From: Pandoraea sputorum
Lineage (GTDB): Bacteria; Pseudomonadota; Gammaproteobacteria; Burkholderiales; Burkholderiaceae
Reading direction: 5' to 3'
Length of the DNA: 64,000 nt
Assembly (NCBI RefSeq): GCF_000814845.2
Contig: NZ_CP010431.2
Location: 1,612,001-1,676,000, forward strand
Each line of letters starts with the position of its first letter. Position 1 is the first letter of the stretch. Made by a program: the position numbers and the translations under genes. Positions 1 to 11,010 of the stretch are shown piece after piece. The notes beneath the pieces were generated by a model, which saw only the letters and a program-made list of their open reading frames with translations, was not told where the DNA came from and searched no databases.

Positions 1-480
1 ATCCGGGTACAGGTTCACGCGCACGTGCGTCGCTGCGCGCTGCTGCGTGATGGCATGGTAGTGGTGCGAGTTGCCCTGCAACGTGGTCGACGGCAGCAGT
101 TCGAACCATTCGGCCGACTCGTTCGGTGCGCCGTCCGGGCTGTAGCAGCCCTCAAGCGACGCGGCCGGTGGGAAGTTGCCCGTGAAGTGGCTCGTATCCA
201 GATCGACACCGAACAACACGCCCGGGCGCGCCAGCTTGACGATGCACCAGTCGTAACCGTTCACACGCTTGCGACGCGTCTCCCAACCATCCATCCACTT
301 GCCGTTCTCGTCGTACTTGCCCGGGATGAACACCGCCGGTTCCGGGTTGAGCATGCGCTCTTTGGCCGCGAAGAATTCGTCGGTGGCGACGAGCGCCTCA
401 GCCCCCAGACGCGGGTCGGCCAGATTCACATAACGGCGCACGAAGTCCGGTGCGTTCGGGTCTTGCGGGACGAGGGCCAT
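1..480 (-). CDS. alc: Allantoicase, N-terminal part (runs off the window)
   Basis: Allantoicase hydrolyses allantoate to ureidoglycolate and urea in purine/allantoin catabolism. The minus-strand frame from the ATG at 480 has no stop before the window edge and gives about 160 residues. It contains stretches typical of the family: ATDEFFA near residue 30, [20 protein letters not shown] near residues 50-70, then DWCIVKL and [12 protein letters not shown]. No internal stops are seen, so the gene is probably intact and continues to the left. The next gene on the same strand upstream is a dicarboxylate carrier. The rest of the allantoin cluster presumably lies outside the window. Confidence 0.88.
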   Translation of the reverse strand, partial: MALVPQDPNAPDFVRRYVNLADPRLGAEALVATDEFFAAKERMLNPEPAVFIPGKYDENGKWMDGWETRRKRVNGYDWCIVKLARPGVLFGVDLDTSHFTGNFPPAASLEGCYSPDGAPNESAEWFELLPSTTLQGNSHHYHAITQQRAATHVRVNLYPD

Positions 481-599
481 GTTGCTATCTACTCCAGATG
501 ATGATGCCGACGCCATTGTTCTCAGCGTCGGCAGAAATTACTCGGTTGTTGTGAGGGGCGCAGCATCCGCCGCGACCCTCGCATGCTTTACTTAGTGGG

Positions 600-1925
600 T
601 CAGCGTGTCAGCGCAGCATTTGCCGGTGCGCCTTCGATGCCGTCTTCAGACGCCGCAATCGGCTCGTACGGCAACACGCCATCCAGGACTTTGTGTGCTC
701 TCGCGAAGTCGACGTCTTTTTCCCATGCGGCCACAACGAGCGTCGCCACACAGTTGCCCAACAAGTTGGTGATGGCTCGCGCAATCCCGACGAACCAGTC
801 GACCGGCAGAATCAGCACTAGGCCGATCACGGGGATGGCGGGAATGGCCGCCAGCGTCGCCGCCAGAATCACGATCGCCGAGCCCGGAATCCCATGCGCA
901 CCCTTGGACGTCAGCAGCGATACCAACACCACCAGAATCAGGTCGTGCATCGACAACGGCGTGTTGGTGGCCTGCGCAATGAAGATGACCGCGAGCGTCA
1001 GGTAGATGGAGAAGCCGTCGAGGTTGAACGAGTATCCCGTCGGGACGACCAGACCCACGGTCGACTTTTTGATGCCCATCCATTCAAGCTTGCGCATGAT
1101 CGCGGGCAATACCGCATCCGACGACGCCGTGCCCAACACGATCGACAACTCCTCACGGAAGTACTTGATGAACTTGAAGATGTTGAAACCCGCCAGACGC
1201 AACACCCCACCCAGTACCACCGTCACGAACACGAAGCAGCTCGCGTAGAACACCAGCACGAGCAAACCCAGTTGCTTGAGCGACGACGCACCGTACTTGC
1301 CCGTGGTGAACGCCACCGCGCCCAGCACGCCCAGCGGCGCGAGCCGGATGATGAACGCCATCACGCGAAAGAAGACATGGCTCAGGTCTTCGATGAATCG
1401 CGCCACCGGACGGCCCCGCTCACCCAACGCGGCCAGCGCACAACCGAACATGACGGAGAAGACGAGGATCTGCAGGATGTCGCCTTTGGCAAAGGCGTCG
1501 GTAATGGTGTCGGGGATGATCTTCAGCAAGAAGCCCGCCGTGTCTTTCAGGCTCTTGGCATGCTCGGTGTAGGCCGCCATCGAACCGGCGTCAAGACTGC
1601 GGATGTCGATGTTCATGCCCGCGCCAGGACGCGTCACCCAAGCCAGCACCGCACCAATGACAAGCGCGAAGGTGGTGATGATCTCGAAGTACAAGATCGC
1701 CTTGACGCCCACCCGGCCCACTTTGCGCAAGTCGCCCGCGCTCGCCATGCCGCTCACGACGACGCAGAAAACGATCGGGCCAATCACCATCTTGATGAGC
1801 TTCAGAAAGCCATCGCCCAACGGACGCAACGACTCTCCCAACTGCGGAAACCAGATGCCTAACGCCACACCCACTATCAACGCAATAACGACTCGGCCAA
1901 ACAACGAACGAAACAGCTTGGGCAT
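600..1925 (-). CDS. dctA: Dicarboxylate/amino acid:cation symporter, DctA type
   Basis: This inner-membrane carrier of the DAACS family imports C4-dicarboxylates (succinate, fumarate, malate) with protons or sodium. The protein is about 441 residues, normal for DctA. It shows LGTASSDAVLPAIM (the re-entrant loop serine-rich motif), GYSFNLDG and SKGAHGIPGSA, and ends in a hydrophilic tail. I chose the ATG at 1925, starting MPKLF, because a purine-rich AGAGGAG site lies just upstream. An ATG eight codons earlier lacks one. It lies next to allantoicase on the same strand with 119 bases between them. The substrate is inferred from the family. Confidence 0.9.
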   Translation of the reverse strand: MPKLFRSLFGRVVIALIVGVALGIWFPQLGESLRPLGDGFLKLIKMVIGPIVFCVVVSGMASAGDLRKVGRVGVKAILYFEIITTFALVIGAVLAWVTRPGAGMNIDIRSLDAGSMAAYTEHAKSLKDTAGFLLKIIPDTITDAFAKGDILQILVFSVMFGCALAALGERGRPVARFIEDLSHVFFRVMAFIIRLAPLGVLGAVAFTTGKYGASSLKQLGLLVLVFYASCFVFVTVVLGGVLRLAGFNIFKFIKYFREELSIVLGTASSDAVLPAIMRKLEWMGIKKSTVGLVVPTGYSFNLDGFSIYLTLAVIFIAQATNTPLSMHDLILVVLVSLLTSKGAHGIPGSAIVILAATLAAIPAIPVIGLVLILPVDWFVGIARAITNLLGNCVATLVVAAWEKDVDFARAHKVLDGVLPYEPIAASEDGIEGAPANAALTR

Positions 1926-2109
1926 GGTTTGTCTCCTCTGCCTGCGCAACTCACTCTCTAGGATTTCGCAATCTCGATTTCAACGGGATTGAACGGACTG
2001 CTCTCGGGGGCTGATTCTCTACCGCTGTACGTCTCACTTCAGGCAACGCGCGGCGTCATCATCGGCCGCCAACACCAGATTTCATCAGTGTAAATCTACA
2101 AGTCATACC

Positions 2110-2118
2110 GGTCTGACC
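2110..2118. promoter_or_regulatory. Candidate GntR/FadR-type operator GGTCTGACC
   Basis: The 483-base gap between dctA and the divergent short-chain dehydrogenase holds the perfect palindrome GGTCTGACC. It fits the GGTNNNACC core bound by many FadR-subfamily GntR regulators. A regulator of that subfamily is encoded at 4767-5528, so this is a plausible operator for it. No other gene-like signal was seen in the gap. A single 9-bp match can occur by chance. Confidence 0.35.
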
Positions 2119-2408
2119 AGTGGTGTTATGGAGAATATTAGAAAGCCAATATAGTGAGGTCAAGATTTGTCGTTTGAGGGGATTCCCTAGGGCGGAGGCA
2201 TGCGGCGGCGTGGGCCGATCCGGGTAGGGGAAATCGTTCGAAATTGCTCGTAAGTTGTTGGTTTTACTAGGTGAGTCGAGCGAAATTTGTGTGAACTTCG
2301 CTTTCCGGCCCGCGGTCGCACTGGCATCTGGTCCATGGTTTCGACATCCGTCGTGAGGGTGCCGGGCCGGGCGCACAGAGCTGACTTCTTGCTCACCAGG
2401 GAGGCGAC

Positions 2409-3176
2409 ATGCGAATGAAGGACACGGTGGTACTTGTCACCGGCAGCGCTCAGGGGATCGGACGCGCCATCGCGATCCGACTCGCCCAGGAAGGGGCGCG
2501 CATCGTGGTGGAAGACCGGCAGGACAACGCGATGGCCGGGCAGACGCTCGACTCGGTTCGCGCCGCCGGGAGCGACGGCTGCGTGATCGCGGGAGATGTC
2601 GGGAGCGTGGAGAACGATCGCGCCATCATCGAGCAGGCCGTAGCCAAAATGGGACGCCTTGATGTTTTGGTCAACAACGCAGGTGTCGAACGCCGTGCCC
2701 CATTTCTCGATGTGACGGAAGCCGATTACGACCTCGTCATGAACGTCAATCTGAAAGGGGCGTTCTTTCTTACGCAAGCCTTTGTGAAGCACCTGCGCGA
2801 TACGCAGCGCGGCGGACGCATCGTGAACGTCAGCTCGGTGCACGAAGAGCTGCCATTTCCTCACTTCGCGAGCTATTGCGCGAGCAAGGGCGGCATGAAG
2901 ATGATGATGCGCAATCTCGCCATCGAACTGGCGCCGCTCGGTATCACGGTGAACAATGTCGCGCCCGGTGCCGTGGGCACCCCTATCAATCAGCAATTGC
3001 TCGCGAACAAGGCGCAGCTCGAAGCGCTCGTCGCGAACATTCCGCTCGGCCGCCTCGCGAATCCCAGCGAAGTGGCGAATGCCGTGCTCTTCCTCGCTTC
3101 GCCCGAAGCCAGCTATGTGACGGGCACGACGCTGTTCGTCGACGGCGGCTTGCTCTGGAACTACGCGGAGCAATAA
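2409..3176 (+). CDS. Short-chain dehydrogenase/reductase (SDR), glucose/3-oxoacyl reductase-like
   Basis: This 255-residue classical SDR is an NAD(P)-dependent alcohol, sugar or keto reductase. The Rossmann glycine motif GSAQGIG lies near residue 12, NNAG near residue 90, the catalytic serine in VNVSS, and YCASKGG supplies the Tyr and Lys of the active site. The C-terminal [29 protein letters not shown] is typical of the family. A GGGAGG site precedes the ATG at 2409. The stop is two bases before the trehalase start, so the two are almost certainly co-transcribed. That suggests a sugar or sugar-derived substrate, but the exact one cannot be read from the sequence. Confidence 0.85.
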   Translation: MRMKDTVVLVTGSAQGIGRAIAIRLAQEGARIVVEDRQDNAMAGQTLDSVRAAGSDGCVIAGDVGSVENDRAIIEQAVAKMGRLDVLVNNAGVERRAPFLDVTEADYDLVMNVNLKGAFFLTQAFVKHLRDTQRGGRIVNVSSVHEELPFPHFASYCASKGGMKMMMRNLAIELAPLGITVNNVAPGAVGTPINQQLLANKAQLEALVANIPLGRLANPSEVANAVLFLASPEASYVTGTTLFVDGGLLWNYAEQ

Positions 3177-3178
3177 CA

Positions 3179-4612
3179 ATGACCGACACCGCACAACGCA
3201 CGCTTGCGATGGGTGGCATGACGCCGGACGTCGACCACTGTGCACCGTCGGACATCCTCACGCCGGACGATCGCTATCAGGAGCTTTTCGTCGCCGTACA
3301 AACGCAACGCGTCTTTGCCGACAGCAAGACGTTCGTGGACTGCGCGCCCTCGCTCGCGCCCGAAGCGCATCCCGCCTATAGCTCGCTACTCCCGCTGCCA
3401 CGCGCGTACGTCGTGCCCGGTGGACGCTTTCACGAACTCTATTATTGGGACTCCTATTTCACGATGCTCGGCCTCGCCAAAAGCGGACGCCACGATTTGC
3501 TCGTGAGCATGGCCGACAATTTTTCATTTCTCGTCGATGCTTACGGCCACATTCCGAACGGTAACCGTACTTATTACCTGAGCCGTTCGCAGCCGCCCAT
3601 GTACGGTCTGATGGTGGAACTGTTCGAATCGCATGGTGTGGCGCGCGCTATCCGTTATCTGCCGCATCTGCGCCGCGAATACGACTACTGGATGGACGGC
3701 GAAGCGTCGCTGCGGCCGGGCGAGGCCTATCGGCATCTCGTTCGTCTACCCGACGGCTCACGCCTGAACCGCTATTGGGACGAACGCGACACGCCGCGTG
3801 AAGAGGGCTATCTGGAAGACGTGACAACCGCACGCGATGCGCCGCAACGCCCCGCCAGTGAGGTATTCCGCGACTTGCGCGCCGGTGCGGCCTCAGGCTG
3901 GGACTTCAGCTCCCGCTGGCTTGGCGACGCGACCGACCTTTCGTCGATTCGTACCACCTCGATTCTGCCCGTCGACCTGAACAGCTTTCTCTTCGCCACT
4001 GAGCGGCATATCGCTCGTCTCAGTGAGGCGGCGGGGGATGTCGACGCGGCGCTCGCGTTTGCGAAGCGGGCGCAGGCGCGTCAGGACGCGATGACGCGGC
4101 ATCTGTGGTCGGACGCCGCAGGCGCGTTTGTCGACTACGACTGGCAACTCGGCGAGCAACGGGTGCAATTGTCGGCGGCGCTCGCCGCCCCCCTGTTCGT
4201 CGGCCTCGCCACGCGCGAACAGGCGCACCGCTCGGCACTCGCAATGGCCGAACACCTGCTGGCGGCGGGAGGGTTGCGAACGACGCAGACGTCGAGCCTT
4301 CAGCAATGGGATCCGCCTAACGGCTGGGCACCGCTCCAGTGGATCGCTATTCACGGCCTTCGCAAGTACGGGGAGAACCGGCTCGCGGGGGACATTGCCC
4401 ATCGCTGGCTCTCCACCGTCGGTTCGCTCTACGCACGTGAGAGCAAACTCGTCGAAAAGTACTCGCTGCACACAAGCGAAGCGATGAGCGCCAGCGGCGG
4501 TGGCGGCGGCGAGTACCCGCTTCAGGACGGCTTCGGCTGGACGAACGGCGTGGTGCGGCGTCTGCTTGGCGATCACCCGGAACATCACGCGCATCAGGTG
4601 AAGGCGGCGTGA
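3179..4612 (+). CDS. treF: Alpha,alpha-trehalase, GH37 family
   Basis: GH37 trehalases hydrolyse trehalose to two glucose molecules by inversion. The 477-residue protein contains signature 1 ([16 protein letters not shown]) and signature 2 ([14 protein letters not shown]). The general-acid region is SGWDFSSRW, and the C-terminal VEKYSLHT precedes a glycine-rich [19 protein letters not shown] segment carrying the family's conserved EY. No signal peptide is visible, so a cytoplasmic TreF-like enzyme is more likely than periplasmic TreA. The ATG at 3179 was chosen because it follows the SDR stop directly and starts MTDTAQ. Longer in-frame starts run inside the SDR gene. A GntR/FCD regulator follows. 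Confidence 0.9.
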   Translation: MTDTAQRTLAMGGMTPDVDHCAPSDILTPDDRYQELFVAVQTQRVFADSKTFVDCAPSLAPEAHPAYSSLLPLPRAYVVPGGRFHELYYWDSYFTMLGLAKSGRHDLLVSMADNFSFLVDAYGHIPNGNRTYYLSRSQPPMYGLMVELFESHGVARAIRYLPHLRREYDYWMDGEASLRPGEAYRHLVRLPDGSRLNRYWDERDTPREEGYLEDVTTARDAPQRPASEVFRDLRAGAASGWDFSSRWLGDATDLSSIRTTSILPVDLNSFLFATERHIARLSEAAGDVDAALAFAKRAQARQDAMTRHLWSDAAGAFVDYDWQLGEQRVQLSAALAAPLFVGLATREQAHRSALAMAEHLLAAGGLRTTQTSSLQQWDPPNGWAPLQWIAIHGLRKYGENRLAGDIAHRWLSTVGSLYARESKLVEKYSLHTSEAMSASGGGGGEYPLQDGFGWTNGVVRRLLGDHPEHHAHQVKAA

Positions 4613-4654
4613 GCGCATAGTGGGGCAGCGAGCAGGGCAGGGATGGCACAAACC

Positions 4655-4679
4655 GGAAGCCCGCTGTGGTCGGGCTTTC
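4655..4679 (+). terminator. Stem-loop terminator after the trehalase gene
   Basis: GGAAGCCCG pairs with CGGGCTTTC across a 7-base loop, with one G-T pair near the base. It lies 42 bases after the trehalase stop and before the regulator's own start region. The U-tract is short. Confidence 0.55.
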
Positions 4680-4766
4680 CCGGCCGATGGGGGGGAGGTT
4701 CGCGTGAGGAGAAATTTGGCGTCGTACAATGCGCCATACGCTTACCCACACGCCTTGTGAGGACCC

Positions 4767-5528
4767 ATGAAGCATTCGGCGCATGCCGTAACCGACGCCG
4801 CCGTCGCCACGATCCGCGAACGCATCGAACGTCAGGTCTATCCCGCCGGTGCGATGCTGCCCTCGCAACGTCAGCTCGCCGAGGAACTGGCCATCAGCCG
4901 CGCCTCGCTGCGCGAAGCCCTCTCGACGCTGGAGGCGCTCGGTATGGTCGCCATCCGCCCGGGCAAGGGCGTCTATGTTAACGACGCCTCCGCCCGTCTC
5001 GGCGTCGCGTGGCGCTTCGCCGACCAGATTTCGCTCGCCGACACCTATCAACTGCGCTATGCACTGGAAGGCTTCTCCGCCCGGCTCGCCGCACTCGCGG
5101 CCAGCGTCACCGAGATCGATTGGCTGACCGATAACGTCGAGTCGATGAAAGGCGCGCTGATCGAGGGCGACGTCGACACCGCCGCGCAACTGGACTTCGC
5201 GTTCCATCTGCGCATCGTCGGCCTCGCAGGGAACGCCGCCATCGCCGATATCCTGCGCGGCAGCACGGAAATCGTCATGGAGAGCCAGCGTCTGCCGTTT
5301 TATCAGCGAGAACTGGTGCTCTCCACCTATCATGAACATCTGGAGATCCTCGACGCTCTGCGACGCCGCGACGGCGCAGCCGCAGGCGCTTCGATGGAGC
5401 GCCATATCGTGCTGGCGGCCCAGCGGGCCGGCATTCACTTCCCTATCCCCTCTGCGTATCCGTCTGCCGACGGGGTTACCCCCCGGGAGTCCGCAGAGCG
5501 TACTGGTGCATCACACGTTCAGCTTTGA
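4767..5528 (+). CDS. GntR-family transcriptional regulator with FCD (FadR C-terminal) domain
   Basis: This 253-residue regulator has an N-terminal winged helix: PSQRQLAEELAISRASLREALSTLEALG is the GntR helix-turn-helix, followed by the GKGVYV wing. The all-helical FCD ligand domain carries YALEGFSARLAALA, the DFAFHLRIV helix and YHEHLEILDALRRRD, with the Asp and His residues expected to hold a metal and a carboxylate ligand. Such proteins usually repress genes for organic or sugar acid use. The neighbouring SDR and trehalase, and the GGTNNNACC site at 2110, are natural targets by inference. It ends inside the carA promoter. Confidence 0.87.
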   Translation: MKHSAHAVTDAAVATIRERIERQVYPAGAMLPSQRQLAEELAISRASLREALSTLEALGMVAIRPGKGVYVNDASARLGVAWRFADQISLADTYQLRYALEGFSARLAALAASVTEIDWLTDNVESMKGALIEGDVDTAAQLDFAFHLRIVGLAGNAAIADILRGSTEIVMESQRLPFYQRELVLSTYHEHLEILDALRRRDGAAAGASMERHIVLAAQRAGIHFPIPSAYPSADGVTPRESAERTGASHVQL

Positions 5529-5552
5529 GAAGATCCGGATTTGCGCTATACT
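5525..5552 (+). promoter_or_regulatory. Predicted sigma-70 promoter for carA
   Basis: TTGAGA (5525-5530), a 16-base spacer and TATACT (5547-5552) form a near-consensus promoter that overlaps the stop codon of the upstream regulator. The resulting leader before carA is about 165 bases and has no open frame that I recognise. Confidence 0.6.
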
Positions 5553-5723
5553 TTGAAGGTTTTAGTCATTTAACCCTCACCCTAGCGCCTACCCGCCCGA
5601 CATCTCGTCCGCCGCCCGAGCATCCGCTGTGCGCATATTCCGCGCAATTCCGGTGCCCGCGCTGATGTCATCGCTAGCGGACGGTGAGGCTGGCAGCAGG
5701 GGTGAACCCTCCAGGAGTTTCCC

Positions 5724-6869
5724 GTGCTGCCGTCATTCTCACCCGCCATTCTCGCGCTCGCTGACGGCACGGTCTTTCGTGGGTACGCCATCGGCGCTGC
5801 CGGTCACACCATCGGTGAAGTGGTCTTCAATACGGCCATTACCGGCTATCAGGAAATCCTCACCGACCCCAGCTATGCGCGCCAGATCGTCACGCTGACG
5901 TATCCGCACATCGGCAACACGGGCGTCAACGGTGAAGACGTCGAAGCCACGAAAGTCCATGCCGCCGGCCTGATCATCAAGGATCTGCCGATCCTCGACT
6001 CGAATTTCCGCGCCAACAAGACGCTGTCGCAGTACCTGAAGGACGAAGGCGTTGTCGCCATCGCAGGCATCGACACGCGACGTCTGACCCGTATCCTGCG
6101 CGACAAGGGCGCTCAGAACGGCTGCATCCTCGCTGGCGAAGAAGCCGACGAAGCCAAGGCCATCGCCCTCGCGCAATCGTTCCCGGGTCTGGCCGGTATG
6201 GATCTCGCCAAGGTCGTCTCCACCACAGAGCAGTATTCGTGGACGGAAACGGAATGGACGCTCGAAGAAGGCTACGGCGAGCAGAAGGATCCGAAATTCC
6301 ACGTGGTCGCCCTCGACTACGGCGTGAAGCGCAACATCCTGCGTATGCTCGCCCAGCGCGGCTGCAAGGTCACGGTGCTGCCGGCCCAAAGCTCGGCGGA
6401 CGACGTGTTCGCTCTGAACCCGGACGGCGTGTTCCTCTCGAACGGCCCCGGCGACCCGGAACCGTGCGACTACGCTATCGCTGCGACGAAGACGTTCCTG
6501 GAACGCCGCTTCCCGACCTTCGGTATCTGCCTCGGCCACCAGATCATGGGACTGGCCGTCGGCGCGAAGACGCTCAAGATGAAGACCGGCCACCACGGTG
6601 CCAACCACCCGGTGAAGGATCTCGATACGGGCCGCGTCGTCATCACGTCGCAAAACCACGGTTTCGCCGTGGACGCAAACAGCCTGCCGGCCAACGCCCG
6701 CGTCACGCACGTGTCGCTGTTCGACGGCACGCTGCAAGGCTTCGAACTGACGGACCGTCCGGCATTCTGCTTCCAGGGCCACCCGGAAGCGTCGCCCGGC
6801 CCGCACGACATCGGCTATCTGTTCGACCGGTTCGTGCAGTCGATGGCCGACGCCAAGCAGCCCGCGTAA
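5724..6869 (+). CDS. carA: Carbamoyl-phosphate synthase small (glutaminase) subunit
   Basis: CarA releases ammonia from glutamine and channels it to CarB for carbamoyl phosphate, feeding arginine and pyrimidine synthesis. The 381-residue protein has the N-terminal CarA domain ([21 protein letters not shown]) and a class I glutamine amidotransferase domain. The latter shows [10 protein letters not shown], the nucleophile loop [13 protein letters not shown], and [12 protein letters not shown] supplying His and Glu. The start is GTG at 5724, preceded by AGGAG at 5713-5717. An efflux gene separates it from carB, an arrangement I associate with Burkholderiales. Confidence 0.97.
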   Translation: MLPSFSPAILALADGTVFRGYAIGAAGHTIGEVVFNTAITGYQEILTDPSYARQIVTLTYPHIGNTGVNGEDVEATKVHAAGLIIKDLPILDSNFRANKTLSQYLKDEGVVAIAGIDTRRLTRILRDKGAQNGCILAGEEADEAKAIALAQSFPGLAGMDLAKVVSTTEQYSWTETEWTLEEGYGEQKDPKFHVVALDYGVKRNILRMLAQRGCKVTVLPAQSSADDVFALNPDGVFLSNGPGDPEPCDYAIAATKTFLERRFPTFGICLGHQIMGLAVGAKTLKMKTGHHGANHPVKDLDTGRVVITSQNHGFAVDANSLPANARVTHVSLFDGTLQGFELTDRPAFCFQGHPEASPGPHDIGYLFDRFVQSMADAKQPA

Positions 6870-6902
6870 GCGAAACAAGCGAGAGATAGGGAAACACGCA
6901 CC

Positions 6903-7571
6903 ATGCTCGGAAACTCGATCGGCATCCTCAACCTCTGGACGTATCTCGCCGGGGTCGTGGTCGTCATTCTGCTGCCGGGGCCGAACTCGCTCTACGTGCT
7001 GGCCGTGGCCGCACAGCGCGGGGTTCGCCAGGGGTATGCAGCCGCTTGCGGCGTGTTTCTGGGCGACACGGTACTCATGACGCTGGCAGCCGCCGGTGTA
7101 GCGTCGTTGCTGAACACGCAACCGGCACTGTTCTTCGTGGTGAAGTACCTCGGCGCGGCGTATCTCTGCTGGATGGGCCTGAACATGCTGCGCGGGGCGA
7201 TCGCCAACGCGCGGGCGGCACGGGCCAAATCGACCCAGACAGTCGTCGCGCCGAAGCCGGTCGACGCCGATCACCCGTTCAAGCGCGCGCTGTTCATCAG
7301 TCTGCTGAATCCAAAAGCGATCCTGTTCTGCGTGTCGTTTTTCATCCAGTTCGTCGATCCGGGCTACGCCTACCCGGCCGTGTCGTTTGCGGTGCTGGGC
7401 GTCATCGTACAGACCTGCAGTTTCCTGTATCTGAGCACGCTGATCCTGGCCGGTTACCGCCTGGCCGAGCACTTCCGGCAACGTCGCCGGTTGAGCGCCG
7501 GGGCAACCGGCGGCGTGGGCGCGTTGTTCGTCGGCTTCGGTGTGAAGCTCGCGACCGCGACGCTGAGTTAA
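6903..7571 (+). CDS. leuE: LysE/RhtB-family amino acid exporter, LeuE-like
   Basis: This 222-residue inner-membrane exporter of the LysE superfamily has about six hydrophobic segments. The early LLPGPNSLYVL motif is diagnostic, as is NPKAILFCVSFFIQFV in the second half. LeuE exports leucine and related amino acids in E. coli, but the substrate here is not fixed by sequence. It lies 33 bases after carA and 18 bases before carB on the same strand, so it is co-transcribed with the carbamoyl-phosphate synthase genes. Why an exporter sits between two subunits of one enzyme is not obvious. Confidence 0.85.
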   Translation: MLGNSIGILNLWTYLAGVVVVILLPGPNSLYVLAVAAQRGVRQGYAAACGVFLGDTVLMTLAAAGVASLLNTQPALFFVVKYLGAAYLCWMGLNMLRGAIANARAARAKSTQTVVAPKPVDADHPFKRALFISLLNPKAILFCVSFFIQFVDPGYAYPAVSFAVLGVIVQTCSFLYLSTLILAGYRLAEHFRQRRRLSAGATGGVGALFVGFGVKLATATLS

Positions 7572-7589
7572 ATTTTTGTTGAGAACGTT

Positions 7590-10500
7590 ATGCCAAAGCG
7601 CACAGACATCAAGAGCATCCTCATCATCGGCGCCGGCCCGATCATCATCGGTCAGGCATGCGAGTTCGATTATTCCGGCGCACAGGCCTGCAAGGCACTG
7701 CGCGAGGAAGGCTACAAGGTCATCCTGATCAACAGCAACCCTGCCACGATCATGACCGACCCGGACACGGCCGATGTCACCTACATCGAACCGATCACCT
7801 GGGAAGTCGTCGAGCGCATCATCGCCAAGGAGCGCCCGGATGCCATTCTCCCGACGATGGGCGGCCAGACCGCGCTGAACTGCGCGCTCGACCTGCATCG
7901 TCACGGCGTGCTCGACAAGTACAAGGTGGAGCTGATCGGCGCATCGCCGGAAGCCATCGACAAGGCCGAAGACCGTCAGAAGTTCAAGGACGCGATGACC
8001 AAGATCGGTCTCGGTTCGGCCAAGTCGGGCATCGCCCACTCGATGGAAGAGGCGCTTGCCGTGCAGGCGCAGATCATGGCCGAGATCGGCGGCAGCGGCT
8101 ATCCGATGGTGATCCGTCCGTCGTTCACGCTTGGCGGCTCGGGCGGCGGTATCGCCTACAACCGCGAAGAGTTCGAAGAGATCTGCAAGCGCGGTCTCGA
8201 CCTCTCGCCCACGCGCGAACTGCTCATCGAAGAGTCGCTGCTCGGCTGGAAGGAATTCGAGATGGAAGTCGTGCGCGACCGCGCCGACAACTGCATCATC
8301 GTCTGCTCGATCGAAAACCTCGACCCGATGGGCGTACACACCGGTGACTCGATCACGGTAGCGCCCGCACAGACGCTGACCGACAAGGAATACCAACTGC
8401 TGCGTAACGCATCGCTCGCCGTGCTGCGCGAGATCGGTGTGGAGACGGGGGGCTCGAACGTCCAGTTCTCGATCAACCCGAAGGACGGCCGCATGGTCGT
8501 CATCGAAATGAACCCGCGCGTGTCGCGTTCGTCGGCGCTGGCCTCGAAGGCCACCGGCTTCCCGATTGCCAAGGTCGCTGCGAAGCTGGCCGTCGGCTAT
8601 ACGCTCGACGAGCTGCGCAACGAAATCACCGGCGGCGCAACGCCGGCTTCGTTCGAGCCGACCATCGACTACGTCGTCACCAAGGTGCCGCGTTTCGCGT
8701 TCGAGAAGTTCCGCGAAGCCGACGCTCGCCTGACCACGCAGATGAAGTCGGTCGGTGAAGTAATGGCCATGGGCCGCACGTTCCAGGAATCGTTCCAGAA
8801 GGCGATGCGCGGTCTGGAAGTCGGTGTGGACGGTCTGGACGAAAAGTCGACCGACCGCGACGAGATCGTGGCCGAGATCGGTGAGCCGGGCCCGGACCGT
8901 ATCTGGTACGTGGGCGACGCGTTCCGTCTGGGCATGAGCCTCGAAGAGGTGTACGCCGAGACCGCTATCGACCCGTGGTTCCTCGCTCAGCTCGAAGCCA
9001 TCGTCAAGAAGGAAAAGGCACTGTCGGGCCGCACGCTGGCAAGCCTGACGACCGAAGAACTGCGCTTCCTGAAGCAAAGCGGCTTCTCGGATCGCCGTCT
9101 GGCCAAGCTGCTCGGCACCGATCAGACCGCCGTGCGCAAGGCGCGTATCGCGCAGAAGGTGCGCCCGGTCTACAAGCGTGTGGATACCTGCGCTGCCGAA
9201 TTCTCGACCAACACGGCTTATATGTACTCGACCTATGAGGAAGAGTGCGAAGCCCAGCCGACCGACAAGAAGAAGATCATGGTGCTCGGCGGCGGCCCGA
9301 ACCGTATCGGTCAAGGTATCGAGTTCGACTACTGCTGCGTGCACGCCGCGCTCGCCATGCGCGAAGACGGCTACGAGACCATCATGGTCAACTGCAACCC
9401 GGAAACGGTGTCGACGGACTATGACACGTCGGATCGTCTCTACTTCGAGCCGGTGACGCTGGAAGACGTGCTGGAAATCGTCGACCTCGAAAAGCCGGTC
9501 GGCGTGATCGTGCAGTATGGCGGTCAAACCCCGCTCAAGCTTGCGCTGGATCTCGAAGCGAACGGCGTGCCTATCATCGGCACGAGCCCGGACATGATCG
9601 ACGCCGCCGAAGACCGCGAGCGTTTCCAGAAGCTGCTGCACAAGCTTGGCCTGCGTCAGCCGCCGAACCGTACGGCCCGCGCGGAAGACGAAGCGCTCAA
9701 GCTGGCTGCCGAAATCGGCTACCCGCTGGTGGTGCGCCCGTCGTATGTGCTGGGTGGTCGTGCGATGGAAATCGTCCACGAGCCGCGTGACCTCGAACGC
9801 TACATGCGCGAAGCTGTCAAGGTGAGCCACGACAGCCCGGTGCTGCTCGACCGTTTCCTGGACGACGCCATCGAGTGTGACGTCGATTGCATCTCGGACG
9901 GTAAGGACGTCTACATCGGCGGCGTGATGGAACACATCGAACAGGCGGGTGTCCACTCGGGCGACTCGGCTTGCTCGCTGCCGCCGTACTCGCTGTCAGC
10001 CGAGACGATTGCCGAGCTCAAGCGTCAGACGGCTGAAATGGCCAAGGCGCTGAACGTGGTCGGTCTGATGAACGTGCAGTTCGCGATTCAGCAGGGCAAC
10101 GGCGTCGATACCATCTACGTGCTGGAAGTGAACCCGCGTGCGTCGCGTACGGTGCCGTACGTCTCGAAGGCCACGGGCCGTCAACTGGCCAAGATTGCCG
10201 CCCGCGCGATGGCCGGTCAGTCGCTCACGTCGCAAGGCATTACGAGCGAAGTCGTGCCGCCGTACTACAGCGTCAAGGAAGCCGTGTTCCCATTCGTGAA
10301 GTTCCCGGGTGTCGACCCGGTGCTCGGGCCGGAAATGCGCTCGACGGGCGAAGTGATGGGCGTGGGCCGCACGTTCGGCGAAGCGCTCTTCAAGTCGCAA
10401 CTGGCGGCGGGTTCGCGTCTGCCTGCTTCGGGCACGGTGCTCCTGACGGTGAAGGACGCCGACAAGCCGCGCGCGGTCGAAGTGGCGCGCATGCTGCACT

Positions 10501-10832
10501 CGCTGGGCTACCCGATCGTTGCCACGCGTGGCACGGCGGCGGCCATCGAAGCGGCCGGGATTCCGGTGCGCGTGGTCAACAAGGTGAAGGATGGTCGTCC
10601 GCACATTGTCGACATGATCAAGAACGGCGAGATCGCGCTGGTGTTCACCACGGTGGACGAAACCCGCACGGCGATTGCCGATTCGCGCTCGATCCGTATG
10701 TCGGCGCAGGCACACAAGGTCACGTACTACACGACGATCTCGGGTGCCCGTGCGGCCGTGGAAGGCCTGAAGTATCTGCAAAACCTTGAGGTCTATGACC
10801 TCCAGGGTCTGCACGCGCAACTGCCGGCCTGA
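7590..10832 (+). CDS. carB: Carbamoyl-phosphate synthase large subunit
   Basis: CarB (1080 residues, full length) makes carbamoyl phosphate from bicarbonate, ammonia and two ATP. The two homologous ATP-grasp halves are visible: [19 protein letters not shown] near residue 10 and [19 protein letters not shown] near residue 568. Each half has [16 protein letters not shown] and [16 protein letters not shown] motifs. The C-terminal MGS-like allosteric domain starts around residue 940 ([20 protein letters not shown]). It is the last gene of carA-leuE-carB, and greA downstream has its own promoter. Confidence 0.98.
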   Translation: MPKRTDIKSILIIGAGPIIIGQACEFDYSGAQACKALREEGYKVILINSNPATIMTDPDTADVTYIEPITWEVVERIIAKERPDAILPTMGGQTALNCALDLHRHGVLDKYKVELIGASPEAIDKAEDRQKFKDAMTKIGLGSAKSGIAHSMEEALAVQAQIMAEIGGSGYPMVIRPSFTLGGSGGGIAYNREEFEEICKRGLDLSPTRELLIEESLLGWKEFEMEVVRDRADNCIIVCSIENLDPMGVHTGDSITVAPAQTLTDKEYQLLRNASLAVLREIGVETGGSNVQFSINPKDGRMVVIEMNPRVSRSSALASKATGFPIAKVAAKLAVGYTLDELRNEITGGATPASFEPTIDYVVTKVPRFAFEKFREADARLTTQMKSVGEVMAMGRTFQESFQKAMRGLEVGVDGLDEKSTDRDEIVAEIGEPGPDRIWYVGDAFRLGMSLEEVYAETAIDPWFLAQLEAIVKKEKALSGRTLASLTTEELRFLKQSGFSDRRLAKLLGTDQTAVRKARIAQKVRPVYKRVDTCAAEFSTNTAYMYSTYEEECEAQPTDKKKIMVLGGGPNRIGQGIEFDYCCVHAALAMREDGYETIMVNCNPETVSTDYDTSDRLYFEPVTLEDVLEIVDLEKPVGVIVQYGGQTPLKLALDLEANGVPIIGTSPDMIDAAEDRERFQKLLHKLGLRQPPNRTARAEDEALKLAAEIGYPLVVRPSYVLGGRAMEIVHEPRDLERYMREAVKVSHDSPVLLDRFLDDAIECDVDCISDGKDVYIGGVMEHIEQAGVHSGDSACSLPPYSLSAETIAELKRQTAEMAKALNVVGLMNVQFAIQQGNGVDTIYVLEVNPRASRTVPYVSKATGRQLAKIAARAMAGQSLTSQGITSEVVPPYYSVKEAVFPFVKFPGVDPVLGPEMRSTGEVMGVGRTFGEALFKSQLAAGSRLPASGTVLLTVKDADKPRAVEVARMLHSLGYPIVATRGTAAAIEAAGIPVRVVNKVKDGRPHIVDMIKNGEIALVFTTVDETRTAIADSRSIRMSAQAHKVTYYTTISGARAAVEGLKYLQNLEVYDLQGLHAQLPA

Positions 10833-11010
10833 GCGTCGGGCAGGTGACGCGGGTGCGCTCGAGGCGTTCGACTTGGTAGGTTGAGTCTGCCGCATCGGGT
10901 GAAGTCGCAAAACGATGGCGCGTTCGTTGGGGAACTGATCTCCGCCGGACGCGCCAAATGCTTTAGATGTGCTCGTAGTGTGGCCGCGCGCGGCGCGACC
11001 GGTCCTCCGG

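Noticed and set aside
2876..4612. A longer trehalase reading starting inside the SDR gene
   Set aside because: The first 100 codons overlap the SDR coding in another frame and show no GH37 similarity. The ATG at 3179 fits the operon spacing.
4717..4736. TGGCG/CGCCA inverted repeat before the GntR gene as an operator
   Set aside because: The half-sites are only 5 bp, are GC-rich and do not resemble the GGTNNNACC pattern expected for this regulator family.
5739..9956. A 1405-codon open frame on the minus strand across carA, leuE and part of carB
   Set aside because: It is antisense to well-identified genes, is very rich in His/Arg/Asp/Val and matches no family. It is an artefact of GC-rich codon use in carA and carB.
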